Part shown: positions 1 through 8,779 of the stretch, in pieces
Layout of the letters: the number at the start of each line of letters is the position of its first letter
Position numbering within the stretch: position 1 is the stretch's first letter
NCBI RefSeq assembly: GCF_015265455.1
Contig: NZ_CP054492.1
Location: forward strand, 1,612,001-1,676,000
Reading direction: 5' to 3'
Source of the DNA: Candidatus Sulfurimonas baltica
Lineage (GTDB): Bacteria; Campylobacterota; Campylobacteria; Campylobacterales; Sulfurimonadaceae
Length of the DNA: 64,000 nucleotides
Notes under the pieces: generated by a model
What the model saw: only the letters and a program-made list of their open reading frames with translations
Told to the model about the DNA's origin: nothing
Database searches by the model: none
Made by a program: the position numbers and the translations under genes

Positions 1-1
1 A

Positions 2-892
2 AAAGGTGTCCTAAGAGTTGAAAACGATAATTTTGACAAACAAAAGCTTGAAGAAAATGCTTTGTCATATAAGCATATACTGAGCAAAGAACTTCATGAA
101 ATATCAAATAATTTTAGAGATATAGATGGATATTTTTATGAAAATGCTGCTATCGTTAATCCTCTAACAGTATGTACAAAACTATTAGAAAATTGTGATT
201 TTTATAAGAAAAATGTTAAAGAATTAACAAAAGAAGATGATTATTATATATTTGATGATATTAAAGCAAATAATATTATTTTAGCCCAAGGTGGAAGCAC
301 TTCTTTGGTTAAAACTCCTTACATGTACATAACTCATGTATTTGGTCTCAAGATAGATGTTAAAACTACAACAAAGATTCCTTTTAACATACATAAATCA
401 ATCTCTGTCTCAACAAACAAAAGCGATGGAACTGTTGCTATTGGTGCAACTCAGATAAGACACTTTGCTACAAATGAGATAGAGTGTTACACAACTTGCG
501 ATAAGTGCGGACTCTATGTTGATATTGAAGATGAGCAAATAGAGTCTCTTCTAACTCAAGCTAATGAGCTGATAAAACTAGAAGACCTAGAAGTAGTAAA
601 AAGCTTTAAAGGGGCACGTGCCACTATAAAAAGCTACTTTCCAGTAATTGGTAAAGCAGTTGATTTTAGTGGGTCATTAGAAAAACATCCATCCATAAAA
701 AATGGAACTAAAATACCAGCTGAGTCTTTGGAGTATCATGATAATGTTTATATAATAAATGCGCTTGGTTCAAGAGGTTTTGTACTAGGTCCTTATTTGG
801 CAGAGGTATTAACTGAAAATATTTTGAACAATAAAGAGATACCAAAAGAGGTATCTACTTTAAAGCTTTTTTATAAAACAGCAAGAAAATAA
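2..892 (+). CDS. FAD-dependent oxidoreductase, DAO family (5' end outside window)
   Basis: The reading frame is open from the window edge, so the gene starts upstream and only the C-terminal part is seen. The end has the GSRGF-LGP-LAE pattern at about residues 257-270 of the visible part, which matches the C-terminal FAD-binding region of DAO-type oxidoreductases such as glycine oxidase and the MnmC C-terminal domain. Inferred role: flavin-dependent amine oxidation, possibly in tRNA wobble-uridine modification. No N-terminal GxGxxG can be checked because it lies off the window. The stop codon abuts the stop of argB, which converges on it with no spacer. Confidence 0.6.
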   Translation, partial: KGVLRVENDNFDKQKLEENALSYKHILSKELHEISNNFRDIDGYFYENAAIVNPLTVCTKLLENCDFYKKNVKELTKEDDYYIFDDIKANNIILAQGGSTSLVKTPYMYITHVFGLKIDVKTTTKIPFNIHKSISVSTNKSDGTVAIGATQIRHFATNEIECYTTCDKCGLYVDIEDEQIESLLTQANELIKLEDLEVVKSFKGARATIKSYFPVIGKAVDFSGSLEKHPSIKNGTKIPAESLEYHDNVYIINALGSRGFVLGPYLAEVLTENILNNKEIPKEVSTLKLFYKTARK

Positions 893-1744
893 TTATTTAA
901 CTATTTGCGTCCCAACACCCTCTGAAGTAAAGAGTTCTAGCAATAGTGAGTGTTCTATTCTTCCATCAATAATGTGAGCTTTTTGAACTCCACCCTCGAT
1001 AGCTTCAAGACAAGCATCAACTTTTGGAACCATACCGCCGTGGATAGTTCCATCAGCTTTAAGAGCTTCAACTTCATCTTTTGTGAGTGTGTTCAACAAC
1101 TCTTTATCATTATTTAGAACACCTGCTGTATCTGTTAAAAATATTATTTTATTTGCACCGATTGCTTTGGCTACGTATGATGCACAAAGGTCTGCATTTA
1201 TGTTAAATCCAGGATGTCCCATCTCATCGCCGGCTGCAATAGGCGCAATTACTGGAATAAATTTTTCTGCAATTAAATTAGAAATAACGTCAGCCTTAAC
1301 ATCTGTGATATTTCCGGTAAGTCCCCATTTAGTAAAATCTTTTGCTTTTGCAGTAATAAAATGAGCATCTTTACCGCTAATACCTATAGCTTTGGCTCCA
1401 TGAGAATTCAATAGTGAAACAATCTCTTTATTTATCTCTCCGCTTAGTACCATCTCTACAATTCTCATAACCTCTTTTGAAGTCACCCTTTGTCCATCTA
1501 TAAATTTTGATTCAATACATAAGGCATCAAGCATCTCATTAATCTGTCTTCCTCCACCATGTATTACAACCGGCTTTATTCCAACTAAATACATAAGTAA
1601 AATATCTTGAGCAAATTTCTCTTTTAATTGAGGTGATTCTTGCGCTGAACCGCCATATTTAATAACAACAATCTCTTTATTAAACTTTTTAATAAACGGC
1701 AGGGCCTCAAGCAGTGTTTTTACAGTTTCAATTTTTTTTTGCAC
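893..1744 (-). CDS. argB: Acetylglutamate kinase
   Basis: Phosphorylates N-acetyl-L-glutamate with ATP, the second step of arginine synthesis in the cytoplasm. At 283 residues it is normal length for the family. Near the N-terminus it shows KYGGSAQ (usual KYGG motif), then VIHGGGRQIN for substrate binding, and NINAD and HGGMVPK nearer the C-terminus, all typical of ArgB. It overlaps the end of lpxK by 17 bp, so the two are probably co-transcribed from further upstream on the minus strand. Confidence 0.95.
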   Translation of the reverse strand: MQKKIETVKTLLEALPFIKKFNKEIVVIKYGGSAQESPQLKEKFAQDILLMYLVGIKPVVIHGGGRQINEMLDALCIESKFIDGQRVTSKEVMRIVEMVLSGEINKEIVSLLNSHGAKAIGISGKDAHFITAKAKDFTKWGLTGNITDVKADVISNLIAEKFIPVIAPIAAGDEMGHPGFNINADLCASYVAKAIGANKIIFLTDTAGVLNNDKELLNTLTKDEVEALKADGTIHGGMVPKVDACLEAIEGGVQKAHIIDGRIEHSLLLELFTSEGVGTQIVK

Positions 1745-2651
1745 TATTGTTCCTTCTATAATTATCTATAATCTTAAATATTTTTTCATCAACTTCTACA
1801 TGTAAGTCCAATAACGAAAGTGGCAGATTAAACGACTCTAATTTTACAAAGTCTTTATATGTCACTAAAACCGATTGCGAAGCATCTTTTTTAAGTATCT
1901 CCTCTATCTCACTTTTTACAAATGAGTGGTGATCTTCAAAGTAGTTTCTACTAACTACATGTGGCAGATAATCTTCTAAACGTGTTGGTCTTGCTATGGC
2001 TGTTACTAATGACATTTTATCATATTTATTTACAAGCTTTACCTGGCGTTTAAAGTCAATTCCTTCTCTTACTACAACACTCTGTTTTGAAGCCCAAAGT
2101 CTCTCTCGAAATGGACCTGATGGCAAACAAAAATTATTGCTACAATTTACTTCTATGAGTAAGTCCAATTTTTTTATTTCATGCTTTGAGTAAGCATCAT
2201 CTAAAAATATAATCTTACATCCAAGTTCTTTTGCTTTATGTATCCCTACTTTTCTGTCTTCACTTACTATAACTACTGCATGTGGGACTTTGTGAGCATA
2301 TATCATAGCTTCATCACCACTTGTTTTGACATCGTGTAATATTTTATCTCCATCACTTATAACAAACAGCCCACTACTATCTCGTCCGTATCCGCGAAGG
2401 ACAATTGCCACATTTTTGTATCTGTTTGCAAGTGAAGTAACTAGCGGTGTTTTTCCACTTCCACCTACACTAAGGTTTCCAATGCTTACGATATCTACAC
2501 CAAAATCTTCCGCAACTTTGCTTTTAAATCTTAAAAACATCACTAAACAGTAAATCCAACTTAGAGGTAGTAGCAAAAGTGAGAGAAGCTTTTGAGCAAG
2601 ATTTGGGCTGTAAAAATATTTTTCAACCCAAAAGACTATGATTTTTTTCAA
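1728..2651 (-). CDS. lpxK: Tetraacyldisaccharide 4'-kinase
   Basis: Adds the 4'-phosphate in lipid A synthesis at the inner membrane. The 307-residue protein has an N-terminal hydrophobic segment (about residues 16-42), then the Walker A version GNLSVGGSGKTPLV near residues 58-71 and the LRGYGR motif near 85-90, which are diagnostic of LpxK. It lies 11 bp after the aminotransferase gene and overlaps argB, so the run nadE-aminotransferase-lpxK-argB is likely one operon. Confidence 0.93.
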   Translation of the reverse strand: MKKIIVFWVEKYFYSPNLAQKLLSLLLLPLSWIYCLVMFLRFKSKVAEDFGVDIVSIGNLSVGGSGKTPLVTSLANRYKNVAIVLRGYGRDSSGLFVISDGDKILHDVKTSGDEAMIYAHKVPHAVVIVSEDRKVGIHKAKELGCKIIFLDDAYSKHEIKKLDLLIEVNCSNNFCLPSGPFRERLWASKQSVVVREGIDFKRQVKLVNKYDKMSLVTAIARPTRLEDYLPHVVSRNYFEDHHSFVKSEIEEILKKDASQSVLVTYKDFVKLESFNLPLSLLDLHVEVDEKIFKIIDNYRRNNSAKKN

Positions 2652-2662
2652 TATTTATCTTT

Positions 2663-3784
2663 TTAAACTCTTGTTGAAGCAACTAACTTGATTTTCTCTA
2701 TTACAAATTTAACATCTTTATCTGTCATACTTGGATAAATAGGCAACGACATAATTTGCTGATAACTAGTAAGTGCTGTAGGGAAATTATTTATCTTTAA
2801 AGAATACTTATTTTTATAGTACGTTAAAAAATGAAGCGGAATATAGTGGAGTCCAACCTCAATACCTTGTTTTTTAAGTTCTAATGCAAATGAGTCTCTG
2901 TTCTTATCTATTTTTATAATATAAAGAGAGTATGGATGTTCATCACTAATTGCTTTAGGTATAGATATATGTTCAACTTTTTCAAGAGCATCACTGTACG
3001 TGTTGGCAATCTCTTTCACTCTTTTGAGATTATTATCTTGCTCTTTTATCTGTGCTCTAATATACGCCGCATCTAACTGACTCATTGAATAATCAAATCC
3101 AATGTCTGTAACATCATAGATATATTCCAAAGAGTCTTCATCTCGAACCATAGCATGTGAACTTAAAAGTTTAGCTCTCTTTATAATTTCCGCAGAGTTA
3201 CAGACAAGCATACCGCCATTGCAAACATCTTTTTTAAGGTGAGAAGAGAAGTTGAAACAAGTAATATCTGCACCAGTTGAGCCTATTTTATTACCATTGT
3301 ATGTTGCACCTAAAGCTTCACTTGCATCTTCTACAATTTTTACATCATAAATTTTAGCCATTTTATAAAGTCTATCTAAATCTACACATTGTCCAGCAAC
3401 ATGAGTAACAATAACAGCCTTTAGTTTTTTAGATTTATTATCTTGCAAATAAACTTCAAGTTTGTCAAGATTAATATTGTATGTTTGAGCATCTATATCT
3501 ATAAAAGTAGGTTCTGCATCAAAATGACGAACCACTTCAGGAACACTAGGGTGAGTATTTACAGAACATACTATTTTATCACCACGCTTAAGGTCTAAAG
3601 CCAACATTGCTAAGTGAAGCGCAGAGGTACCATGCGAAGTCGCTAATGCATAGTCTGCTCCTATATAAGATATAAAATCATTCTCTAACTCATCAACCTG
3701 ATCTAAATCTTCACCATCTAAAACATCACTCACATTTGAGTGTGCGTCTCTACTGCTTTCATACTTACAAAATGGAATTTTCAT
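2663..3784 (-). CDS. DegT/DnrJ/EryC1/StrS-family aminotransferase
   Basis: PLP-dependent sugar aminotransferase fold, 373 residues. Visible features are TSHGTSALHLAM (phosphate-binding loop), EDASEALGA, and the lysine-bearing segment SSHLKKDVCNGGM, where one lysine should form the Schiff base. The C-terminal GLHYIPLH is also typical. Members act on nucleotide-linked keto sugars for surface polysaccharide or flagellin glycosylation; the substrate cannot be told from sequence. Neighbours lpxK and nadE give only weak hints of an envelope role. A PseC-like function is possible but not supported by neighbouring pse genes. Confidence 0.75.
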   Translation of the reverse strand: MKIPFCKYESSRDAHSNVSDVLDGEDLDQVDELENDFISYIGADYALATSHGTSALHLAMLALDLKRGDKIVCSVNTHPSVPEVVRHFDAEPTFIDIDAQTYNINLDKLEVYLQDNKSKKLKAVIVTHVAGQCVDLDRLYKMAKIYDVKIVEDASEALGATYNGNKIGSTGADITCFNFSSHLKKDVCNGGMLVCNSAEIIKRAKLLSSHAMVRDEDSLEYIYDVTDIGFDYSMSQLDAAYIRAQIKEQDNNLKRVKEIANTYSDALEKVEHISIPKAISDEHPYSLYIIKIDKNRDSFALELKKQGIEVGLHYIPLHFLTYYKNKYSLKINNFPTALTSYQQIMSLPIYPSMTDKDVKFVIEKIKLVASTRV

Positions 3785-3795
3785 ATTCTAATCCT

Positions 3796-4602
3796 TTATA
3801 GTGTTATATCTCTTGGATAGTTGAAATCGTGGTTCATAGTTCTTGATGTCAACTTTGCAATAATTGGCATTTTTCTCTTAAAATGGTTACGAAATATTCT
3901 CTTTATAATCATATCAAGCATATCTTTGTCAAAACCCTGATTTACTATCTCTTCTTTACTTAGCCTATCTTCCACATATAGCTTCATAACTTCATCTAGT
4001 TGGGCATATGTGTACCCTAAATCATCTTCGTCACTTTGACCATCCCACAAATCTGCAGAGGGAGCTTTTTTAATAATACTTTTTGCAACCCCGAGATACT
4101 CTGCCAACTCATACACTTCACTTTTATACAGATCTCCAATTGGATTTACGGCACTTGAGAGATCACCGTAGAGTGTTCCATAACCCAGCATCAGCTCACT
4201 TTTATTGCTTGTTCCTAGCACTAAAGCGTTTTCTCTAGCTGAAATATCAAAAAGTGTAGTCATTCTAAGTCGCGAAGACACATTACCTTTTCTTAGGCTA
4301 TCCATATCCGGATTTAACTCTTCATAAGCTTTTAACATAGGCTCTATCGAAGCGGTTATGGCTTTAATACCAAAATCGCGACAAAGCTCATCCGCATCTT
4401 CGAGTGAGCTTTGAGAAGAGTATTGAGATGGCATTTTCACACAAAGAAGATCATCTTTAAATACTCTCTGAGCAAGTACCGCCACAACCGCGGAATCAAG
4501 CCCTCCACTTAGTCCGAGAACTACTCTATTTAGTCCAGTTTTGCGAACTTCATTATCTAAAAAATGCTGCAGATAAATTGTTATCTGCTCATACTTTTTC
4601 AT
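3796..4602 (-). CDS. nadE: NAD(+) synthetase, ammonia-dependent type
   Basis: Amidates nicotinic acid adenine dinucleotide to NAD. The 268-residue protein carries the ATP pyrophosphatase loop LGLSGGLDSAV near residues 29-39, GTSNKSE and KSEVYELA, and a PSADLWDGQSDEDDLG segment, all conserved in NadE. It has no glutaminase domain, so it is the short, ammonia-using form. It heads the leftward group nadE-aminotransferase-lpxK-argB. The 117-bp gap to the divergent hydrolase gene must hold both promoters. Confidence 0.95.
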   Translation of the reverse strand: MKKYEQITIYLQHFLDNEVRKTGLNRVVLGLSGGLDSAVVAVLAQRVFKDDLLCVKMPSQYSSQSSLEDADELCRDFGIKAITASIEPMLKAYEELNPDMDSLRKGNVSSRLRMTTLFDISARENALVLGTSNKSELMLGYGTLYGDLSSAVNPIGDLYKSEVYELAEYLGVAKSIIKKAPSADLWDGQSDEDDLGYTYAQLDEVMKLYVEDRLSKEEIVNQGFDKDMLDMIIKRIFRNHFKRKMPIIAKLTSRTMNHDFNYPRDITL

Positions 4603-4719
4603 CAGTAACCTTTAATAAACTTTAACAAAAAATATTATATCAAAGTTTGGTAACAACACACCAATTTTATAATTGGCAATTAATCTATTTTTGATACAAT
4701 TATCTAAAAAAGAGAGATT

Positions 4720-5313
4720 ATGACTGTTAAAGTTCAACCAATGGGAGAGTACCAAACTAATTGCTACATCGCTACAGTAGATGGAAAAGATTTTATTATA
4801 GACCCGGGCATAGGTGCGACTGAGTGGGTTTGTGAAAATGTCACAAACCCCGTTGCCATACTAAATACTCACGGACACTTTGACCATGTTTGGAGCAACG
4901 ACGAGCTTCAAAAGAAATTAAATATTCCTCTTTATACTCCAAAAGGTGATGTTATGCTTCTCTCTGGAAGTACTTGGAGACCAGACCTACCTCCGTCAAA
5001 ACCAGATGTAGAAGTAGAACCAAACCAAGAGTTTGATTTTAATGGTGTAAATGTAAAATTTCGTCACTTTCCCGGACACTGTCCCGGCTGTTCAACCATA
5101 GAGATAGGTGATGCTATGTTTAGCGGTGATTTTATATTTGAGCGCTCTATTGGAAGAACAGATTTTCCATACTCATCACCTGATGATATGAGAGCTTCAC
5201 TAGAGAGGTTTAAAAAATTGGACTACGACAAAACAATATATCCAGGTCATGGAAATACAACAACAATAAAACAAGAGCAGCAGTATGCAGACTACTGGAT
5301 AGGAAATTTATAA
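4720..5313 (+). CDS. MBL-fold metallo-hydrolase (glyoxalase II-like)
   Basis: Cytoplasmic metallo-beta-lactamase fold hydrolase, 197 residues. The metal motif THGHFDH is at about residues 49-55, further ligands are expected in GHCPGCS (about 117-123), SGDFIFERSIGRTD (about 134-147) and GHGN (about 184-187). These fit the hydroxyacylglutathione hydrolase/YcbL subgroup, whose natural thioester substrate is often unknown. Its stop overlaps the start of the next gene by one base (TAATG), so the two are translationally coupled. Confidence 0.85.
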   Translation: MTVKVQPMGEYQTNCYIATVDGKDFIIDPGIGATEWVCENVTNPVAILNTHGHFDHVWSNDELQKKLNIPLYTPKGDVMLLSGSTWRPDLPPSKPDVEVEPNQEFDFNGVNVKFRHFPGHCPGCSTIEIGDAMFSGDFIFERSIGRTDFPYSSPDDMRASLERFKKLDYDKTIYPGHGNTTTIKQEQQYADYWIGNL

Positions 5314-5909
5314 TGAAAGATCATTTTAAAGATAAAGCAGAAATTTGGGATGCAGGAGAGATGCAAGTCAAAGGTGCAAAGAAAATAGCTGATGCAATAA
5401 CTAAAGAGATTAAACTCACAAACAACATGGAGCTTTTAGATTTTGGCGTTGGTACCGGACTTTTAGGCTTTGATATTGCAAAAAATGTAAAAAAAGTTTA
5501 CGGTGTTGACACATCTCCAAAGATGATAGAAAAACTTCAAGAAAAAAACACTTCAAGTCTTTATATAGAAACATACACTCAGGATATTGTGCTAGATCCA
5601 CTTGATAGAACTTTTGATGGAGTTATCAGCTCAATGACTCTTCATCATGTAGAAAATTTAAAGCTTTTTTTTGAAACAATATACAAAAATATCAATAGTG
5701 GCGGATTTATTGCTATAGCCGATTTAGAAACAGAGGATGGAACTTTTCACTCTGACAACACTGGTGTGTTTCACTTTGGATTTGATAAAGTAGGTCTAGT
5801 GAATATTGCTAAAGATGCGGGTTTTTTTAATATAAAATTTGAAAATATAAACACAATAAATAAGCCAGACAGAGATTTTGGTGTATTTTTATTAACTGCC
5901 CAGAGATAA
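5313..5909 (+). CDS. Class I SAM-dependent methyltransferase
   Basis: 198 residues with the SAM-binding loop LDFGVGTGLLGFDIA at about residues 42-56, an acidic motif II (VYGVDTS) and SSMTLHHV before the fourth strand. These fit a small-molecule or quinone-type class I methyltransferase. The substrate is unknown. It is coupled to the preceding hydrolase by a one-base overlap. A perfect inverted repeat follows the stop, closing this rightward pair against the leftward hotdog gene. Confidence 0.8.
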   Translation: MKDHFKDKAEIWDAGEMQVKGAKKIADAITKEIKLTNNMELLDFGVGTGLLGFDIAKNVKKVYGVDTSPKMIEKLQEKNTSSLYIETYTQDIVLDPLDRTFDGVISSMTLHHVENLKLFFETIYKNINSGGFIAIADLETEDGTFHSDNTGVFHFGFDKVGLVNIAKDAGFFNIKFENINTINKPDRDFGVFLLTAQR

Positions 5910-5915
5910 ATCTTT

Positions 5916-5937
5916 ACATGTAGAATGTTCTACATGT
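5916..5937. terminator. Inverted repeat between convergent genes
   Basis: Perfect 10-bp arms, ACATGTAGAA and TTCTACATGT, around a TG centre. It lies 6 bp after one stop and 6 bp before the convergent stop, so it can act as a bidirectional terminator. It is built from two facing copies of the over-represented word ACATGTAG. Confidence 0.65.
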
Positions 5938-5943
5938 ATAAAA

Positions 5944-6435
5944 CTATCCTTCGTTTTCTTCATCAATAAGCTTCAGCTTTAAAACATGTCTCTCTGTTAC
6001 AACTGTTTTAAATTCACCCTCAAAAACTTTTATATCCAGTACATATCCGGTAACATGCACATTTCTCTTTCTACCCTCTTTGTGACGAACTTTTGCCTTG
6101 AAATAAACAATATCACCAAACTTAACAGGAGATAAAAATTGACACTCACAAGCTACCAACACGACATTCTTTTCATTTACAGCGACCATAGCGGCAAAGT
6201 CAGCTGCACTGAAAATAAACCCGCCATGAATCAATCCCAAATCGTCAGCAACCATTTCAGGTATAGTAACTAATTTAGACTCAACATACCCGTTATCAAG
6301 TTTTTCTATTGTCCCATTCAAATCAATATTTACTATTTCGTGAGTCTTTAGAATTACTTTATTTTCTTCTTTGTACTCATTAATATCGAGTTCACTATCT
6401 TCATCTACATTATTTGCTTCTTGCATCTCATTCAT
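5944..6435 (-). CDS. Hotdog-fold thioesterase, PaaI-like
   Basis: 163 residues. Residues about 1-45 are an acidic extension ([16 protein letters not shown]) not usual in the family. The rest shows the hotdog signature [18 protein letters not shown], with the HGG turn and the acidic residue on the long helix, as in PaaI-type acyl-CoA thioesterases. The substrate is unknown. The start codon overlaps the stop of cmoB by 4 bp (ATGA), so translation is coupled. Confidence 0.75.
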   Translation of the reverse strand: MNEMQEANNVDEDSELDINEYKEENKVILKTHEIVNIDLNGTIEKLDNGYVESKLVTIPEMVADDLGLIHGGFIFSAADFAAMVAVNEKNVVLVACECQFLSPVKFGDIVYFKAKVRHKEGRKRNVHVTGYVLDIKVFEGEFKTVVTERHVLKLKLIDEENEG

Positions 6436-7322
6436 CTCTTATCCTTAATAAGTTTAACATACACCCGTGCTGGTGCCGGATACCCCTCAACTGTCTTAGA
6501 GTTATCTTTTTCATCTAAAAAATCTTCTAGCGATTGACCATCAATCCAAGGAGTTTTTCTCTGCTCATTTGCATCGGTTTTTGATGTCTCCAAAACTTCA
6601 AAACCAATGAAGCCGGCTCTTATACACCAGTTCTTCAAAGCTTTAATAGTTGGAACAAAATAGATATTTGGTATCTTTGAATATGATGACTCAGGACATA
6701 GACACATCTCATCATCGCCCTCTATATAAAAAGTGTCTAAAATAACCTCACCTTGCTTATCTAGCCCTTTATAAAGTGATTTTAACATTGCGACAGGGTC
6801 ACTTCTGTGATAAAGCACGCCTAAACAAAATATTGTGTCAAACTTCTCTTCATAAAATTCTAAATGCTCAACGCCCAAAAGTTCATAGACTATTTCACTT
6901 TTTACAAAATGGTTTATAAAATCAAACTGCGTTTTATACAATGGAGATGGATCAAAACCTACTAACAGTTTTGGTTTATCTTCTTGCATTCTAAACATAT
7001 AATACCCATTGTTGCATCCTATATCGGCAACTCTCTTATCTTTTAAACTAAAATGTCTTCGTAGGAGATTATATTTTATATTACTTTTCCACTCAGAATC
7101 TATATAGGTATCAAAAAGTTCAAATGGGCCCTTTCTCCAAGGCATCATAAGTTTTGCAACTTCTTCGATGTTATTTGGAGCTTTACCACTAATTTTAACT
7201 TCATCTCCGAGCTTTACATCCCAACTACCATCTTCTAAACTGCTTAATGCTTCACGAAGAGGAGCAATGTTCTTCCAACTCATCCATTTTTCTCGCTGCA
7301 TTCTCAACTCTTGTAAATCCAT
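6432..7322 (-). CDS. cmoB: tRNA U34 carboxymethyltransferase
   Basis: Transfers the carboxymethyl group of Cx-SAM to 5-hydroxyuridine at tRNA position 34. The 296-residue protein has [11 protein letters not shown] near residues 79-89, the Rossmann motif [12 protein letters not shown] near 118-129, and [11 protein letters not shown], which together are characteristic of CmoB rather than generic methyltransferases. No cmoA, which makes the Cx-SAM donor, is visible next to it. Confidence 0.9.
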   Translation of the reverse strand: MDLQELRMQREKWMSWKNIAPLREALSSLEDGSWDVKLGDEVKISGKAPNNIEEVAKLMMPWRKGPFELFDTYIDSEWKSNIKYNLLRRHFSLKDKRVADIGCNNGYYMFRMQEDKPKLLVGFDPSPLYKTQFDFINHFVKSEIVYELLGVEHLEFYEEKFDTIFCLGVLYHRSDPVAMLKSLYKGLDKQGEVILDTFYIEGDDEMCLCPESSYSKIPNIYFVPTIKALKNWCIRAGFIGFEVLETSKTDANEQRKTPWIDGQSLEDFLDEKDNSKTVEGYPAPARVYVKLIKDKR

Positions 7323-7439
7323 AATATTACATCTCTACCTTATTTTAAAATATTTTTTTTAATATATTTAAATTCATTTTAATCACTATAATATATTTAT
7401 TTTATTATAATTGTACCCTAAAACTAATAGGACGGCTAA

Positions 7440-8333
7440 ATGAGATTAGAAAAAAAAGCTACGGTAATTTCAACATCAGTAGCAGCAGTGCTCGTACTTA
7501 TGAAAATGACAGTTGGTATATTAAGCGGTTCAATTGCTGTTTTAGCATCTGCAATAGACTCTTTACTAGATTTAACAGTTTCACTTTTTAATTATTTTGC
7601 TCTACATAATTCAGAGAAAAATCCAGATGACAACTTTAACTTTGGACGAAGTAAAATTGAACCTCTTGCTGCAGTAATTGAAGGTACTGTTATATCTTTA
7701 TCAGCACTTTTTATACTTTATGAAGCGCTTGTAAAAATAGCATATCCAAGAGAAATGAACTTTATGAGTGAAAGTATCTGGGTTATGACTGCTTCTATAA
7801 TTATTACGGCTGTATTGGTTGTATTTTTAAATTATGTTGCCAAAAAAACAAAAAATATGGTAATAAAAGCAGATGCTCTACACTACAAAACAGATTTATT
7901 TTCTAACGGTGCAGTACTTGTTGCACTAGCTCTTATTTCGATGACAGGGGAGATGCTGATAGATCCAATACTTGGTATAGGTATTGCCATCTATATGATT
8001 TACTCAGCTTTTCCTATTATAAAAGAGGGTGTGTTAATGCTTCTCGACGCTGCATTGCCTGAAGAAGATATACAAAAAATAATAAAGATTTTAGAGAGTG
8101 AAGTAGCTACAACAGACTATCACTACCTACAAACAAGAGAATCTGGTTCACATATATATATATCCGTACATGTAGTCTTTAATGTTAGTATTTCTCTTTA
8201 TGATGCACATGTAGTCTCAGACAAGCTGGAGCTTAGAATAAAAGAACTTTTTGAAGACAAAAATGTTCATATTATTGTTCACATGGATCCTTATGATGAT
8301 TCAGAAATCAATGATGTTGAAGATGTGTATTAG
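7440..8333 (+). CDS. Cation diffusion facilitator transporter
   Basis: Inner-membrane exporter of divalent metals in exchange for protons, 297 residues. Six hydrophobic segments are visible. The metal-site residues are in SAIDSLLD (about residues 37-44, helix 2) and KADALHYKTD (about 143-152, helix 5). A cytoplasmic C-terminal domain ends in HVHIIVHMDP-type residues. This fits the FieF/YiiP group (Fe, Zn, Cd), but the metal cannot be fixed from sequence. An AGGA ribosome site precedes the ATG. Confidence 0.87.
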   Translation: MRLEKKATVISTSVAAVLVLMKMTVGILSGSIAVLASAIDSLLDLTVSLFNYFALHNSEKNPDDNFNFGRSKIEPLAAVIEGTVISLSALFILYEALVKIAYPREMNFMSESIWVMTASIIITAVLVVFLNYVAKKTKNMVIKADALHYKTDLFSNGAVLVALALISMTGEMLIDPILGIGIAIYMIYSAFPIIKEGVLMLLDAALPEEDIQKIIKILESEVATTDYHYLQTRESGSHIYISVHVVFNVSISLYDAHVVSDKLELRIKELFEDKNVHIIVHMDPYDDSEINDVEDVY

Positions 8334-8398
8334 ATAGATTAAGTATCTTATCAGAGATACAAAGATATAATTTTAATTAATTTAAAAATGGACTTTAT

Positions 8399-8755
8399 AT
8401 GAAAAAAATTATTTTATTTTCAGTTATGCTAACTATCTCCAGTTCTGCTTATGCAAAAGAGATGCACTATTTTGGTGGGCAAAAAGAGTATCTTCAGCAA
8501 TGCAGGGTCTGTCACGGAGGCAGTAGTGTTTTTGTAGTAAATTATACAATGAAACAGTGGGAAGACTTTATGGTAAACGATGGTAAAGATATTGGATTAA
8601 GACATATAAACAGCAATCAATACAAAAGTATCCAAGCAGAGAAAAAACTTAAACCATATTTTGAAACTGAAAGATATCAAAAAAGACTTCCATATATGAA
8701 TGTTTTCTTGAAGCGTTTCGCTAAAGACAGCACAAACAGTCCTCTTAAAAAGTAG
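8399..8755 (+). CDS. Small periplasmic c-type cytochrome
   Basis: 118 residues with a cleavable signal peptide (positive start, hydrophobic core, SSSAYA just before the likely cut near residue 19). One haem motif CRVCH lies at about residues 36-40. The methionine ligand is not obvious; several Met and His residues follow. It probably carries electrons in the periplasm. The partner is unknown; it stands alone between the metal exporter and rny. Confidence 0.7.
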   Translation: MKKIILFSVMLTISSSAYAKEMHYFGGQKEYLQQCRVCHGGSSVFVVNYTMKQWEDFMVNDGKDIGLRHINSNQYKSIQAEKKLKPYFETERYQKRLPYMNVFLKRFAKDSTNSPLKK

Positions 8756-8770
8756 TCTTTACGACTACTT
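8750..8770. terminator. Hairpin overlapping the cytochrome stop codon
   Basis: AAGTAGTC and GACTACTT form an 8-bp stem around TTTAC. The TAG stop lies inside the left arm. It sits between convergent genes and probably ends transcripts from both sides. Confidence 0.6.
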
Positions 8771-8779
8771 TACATAGAA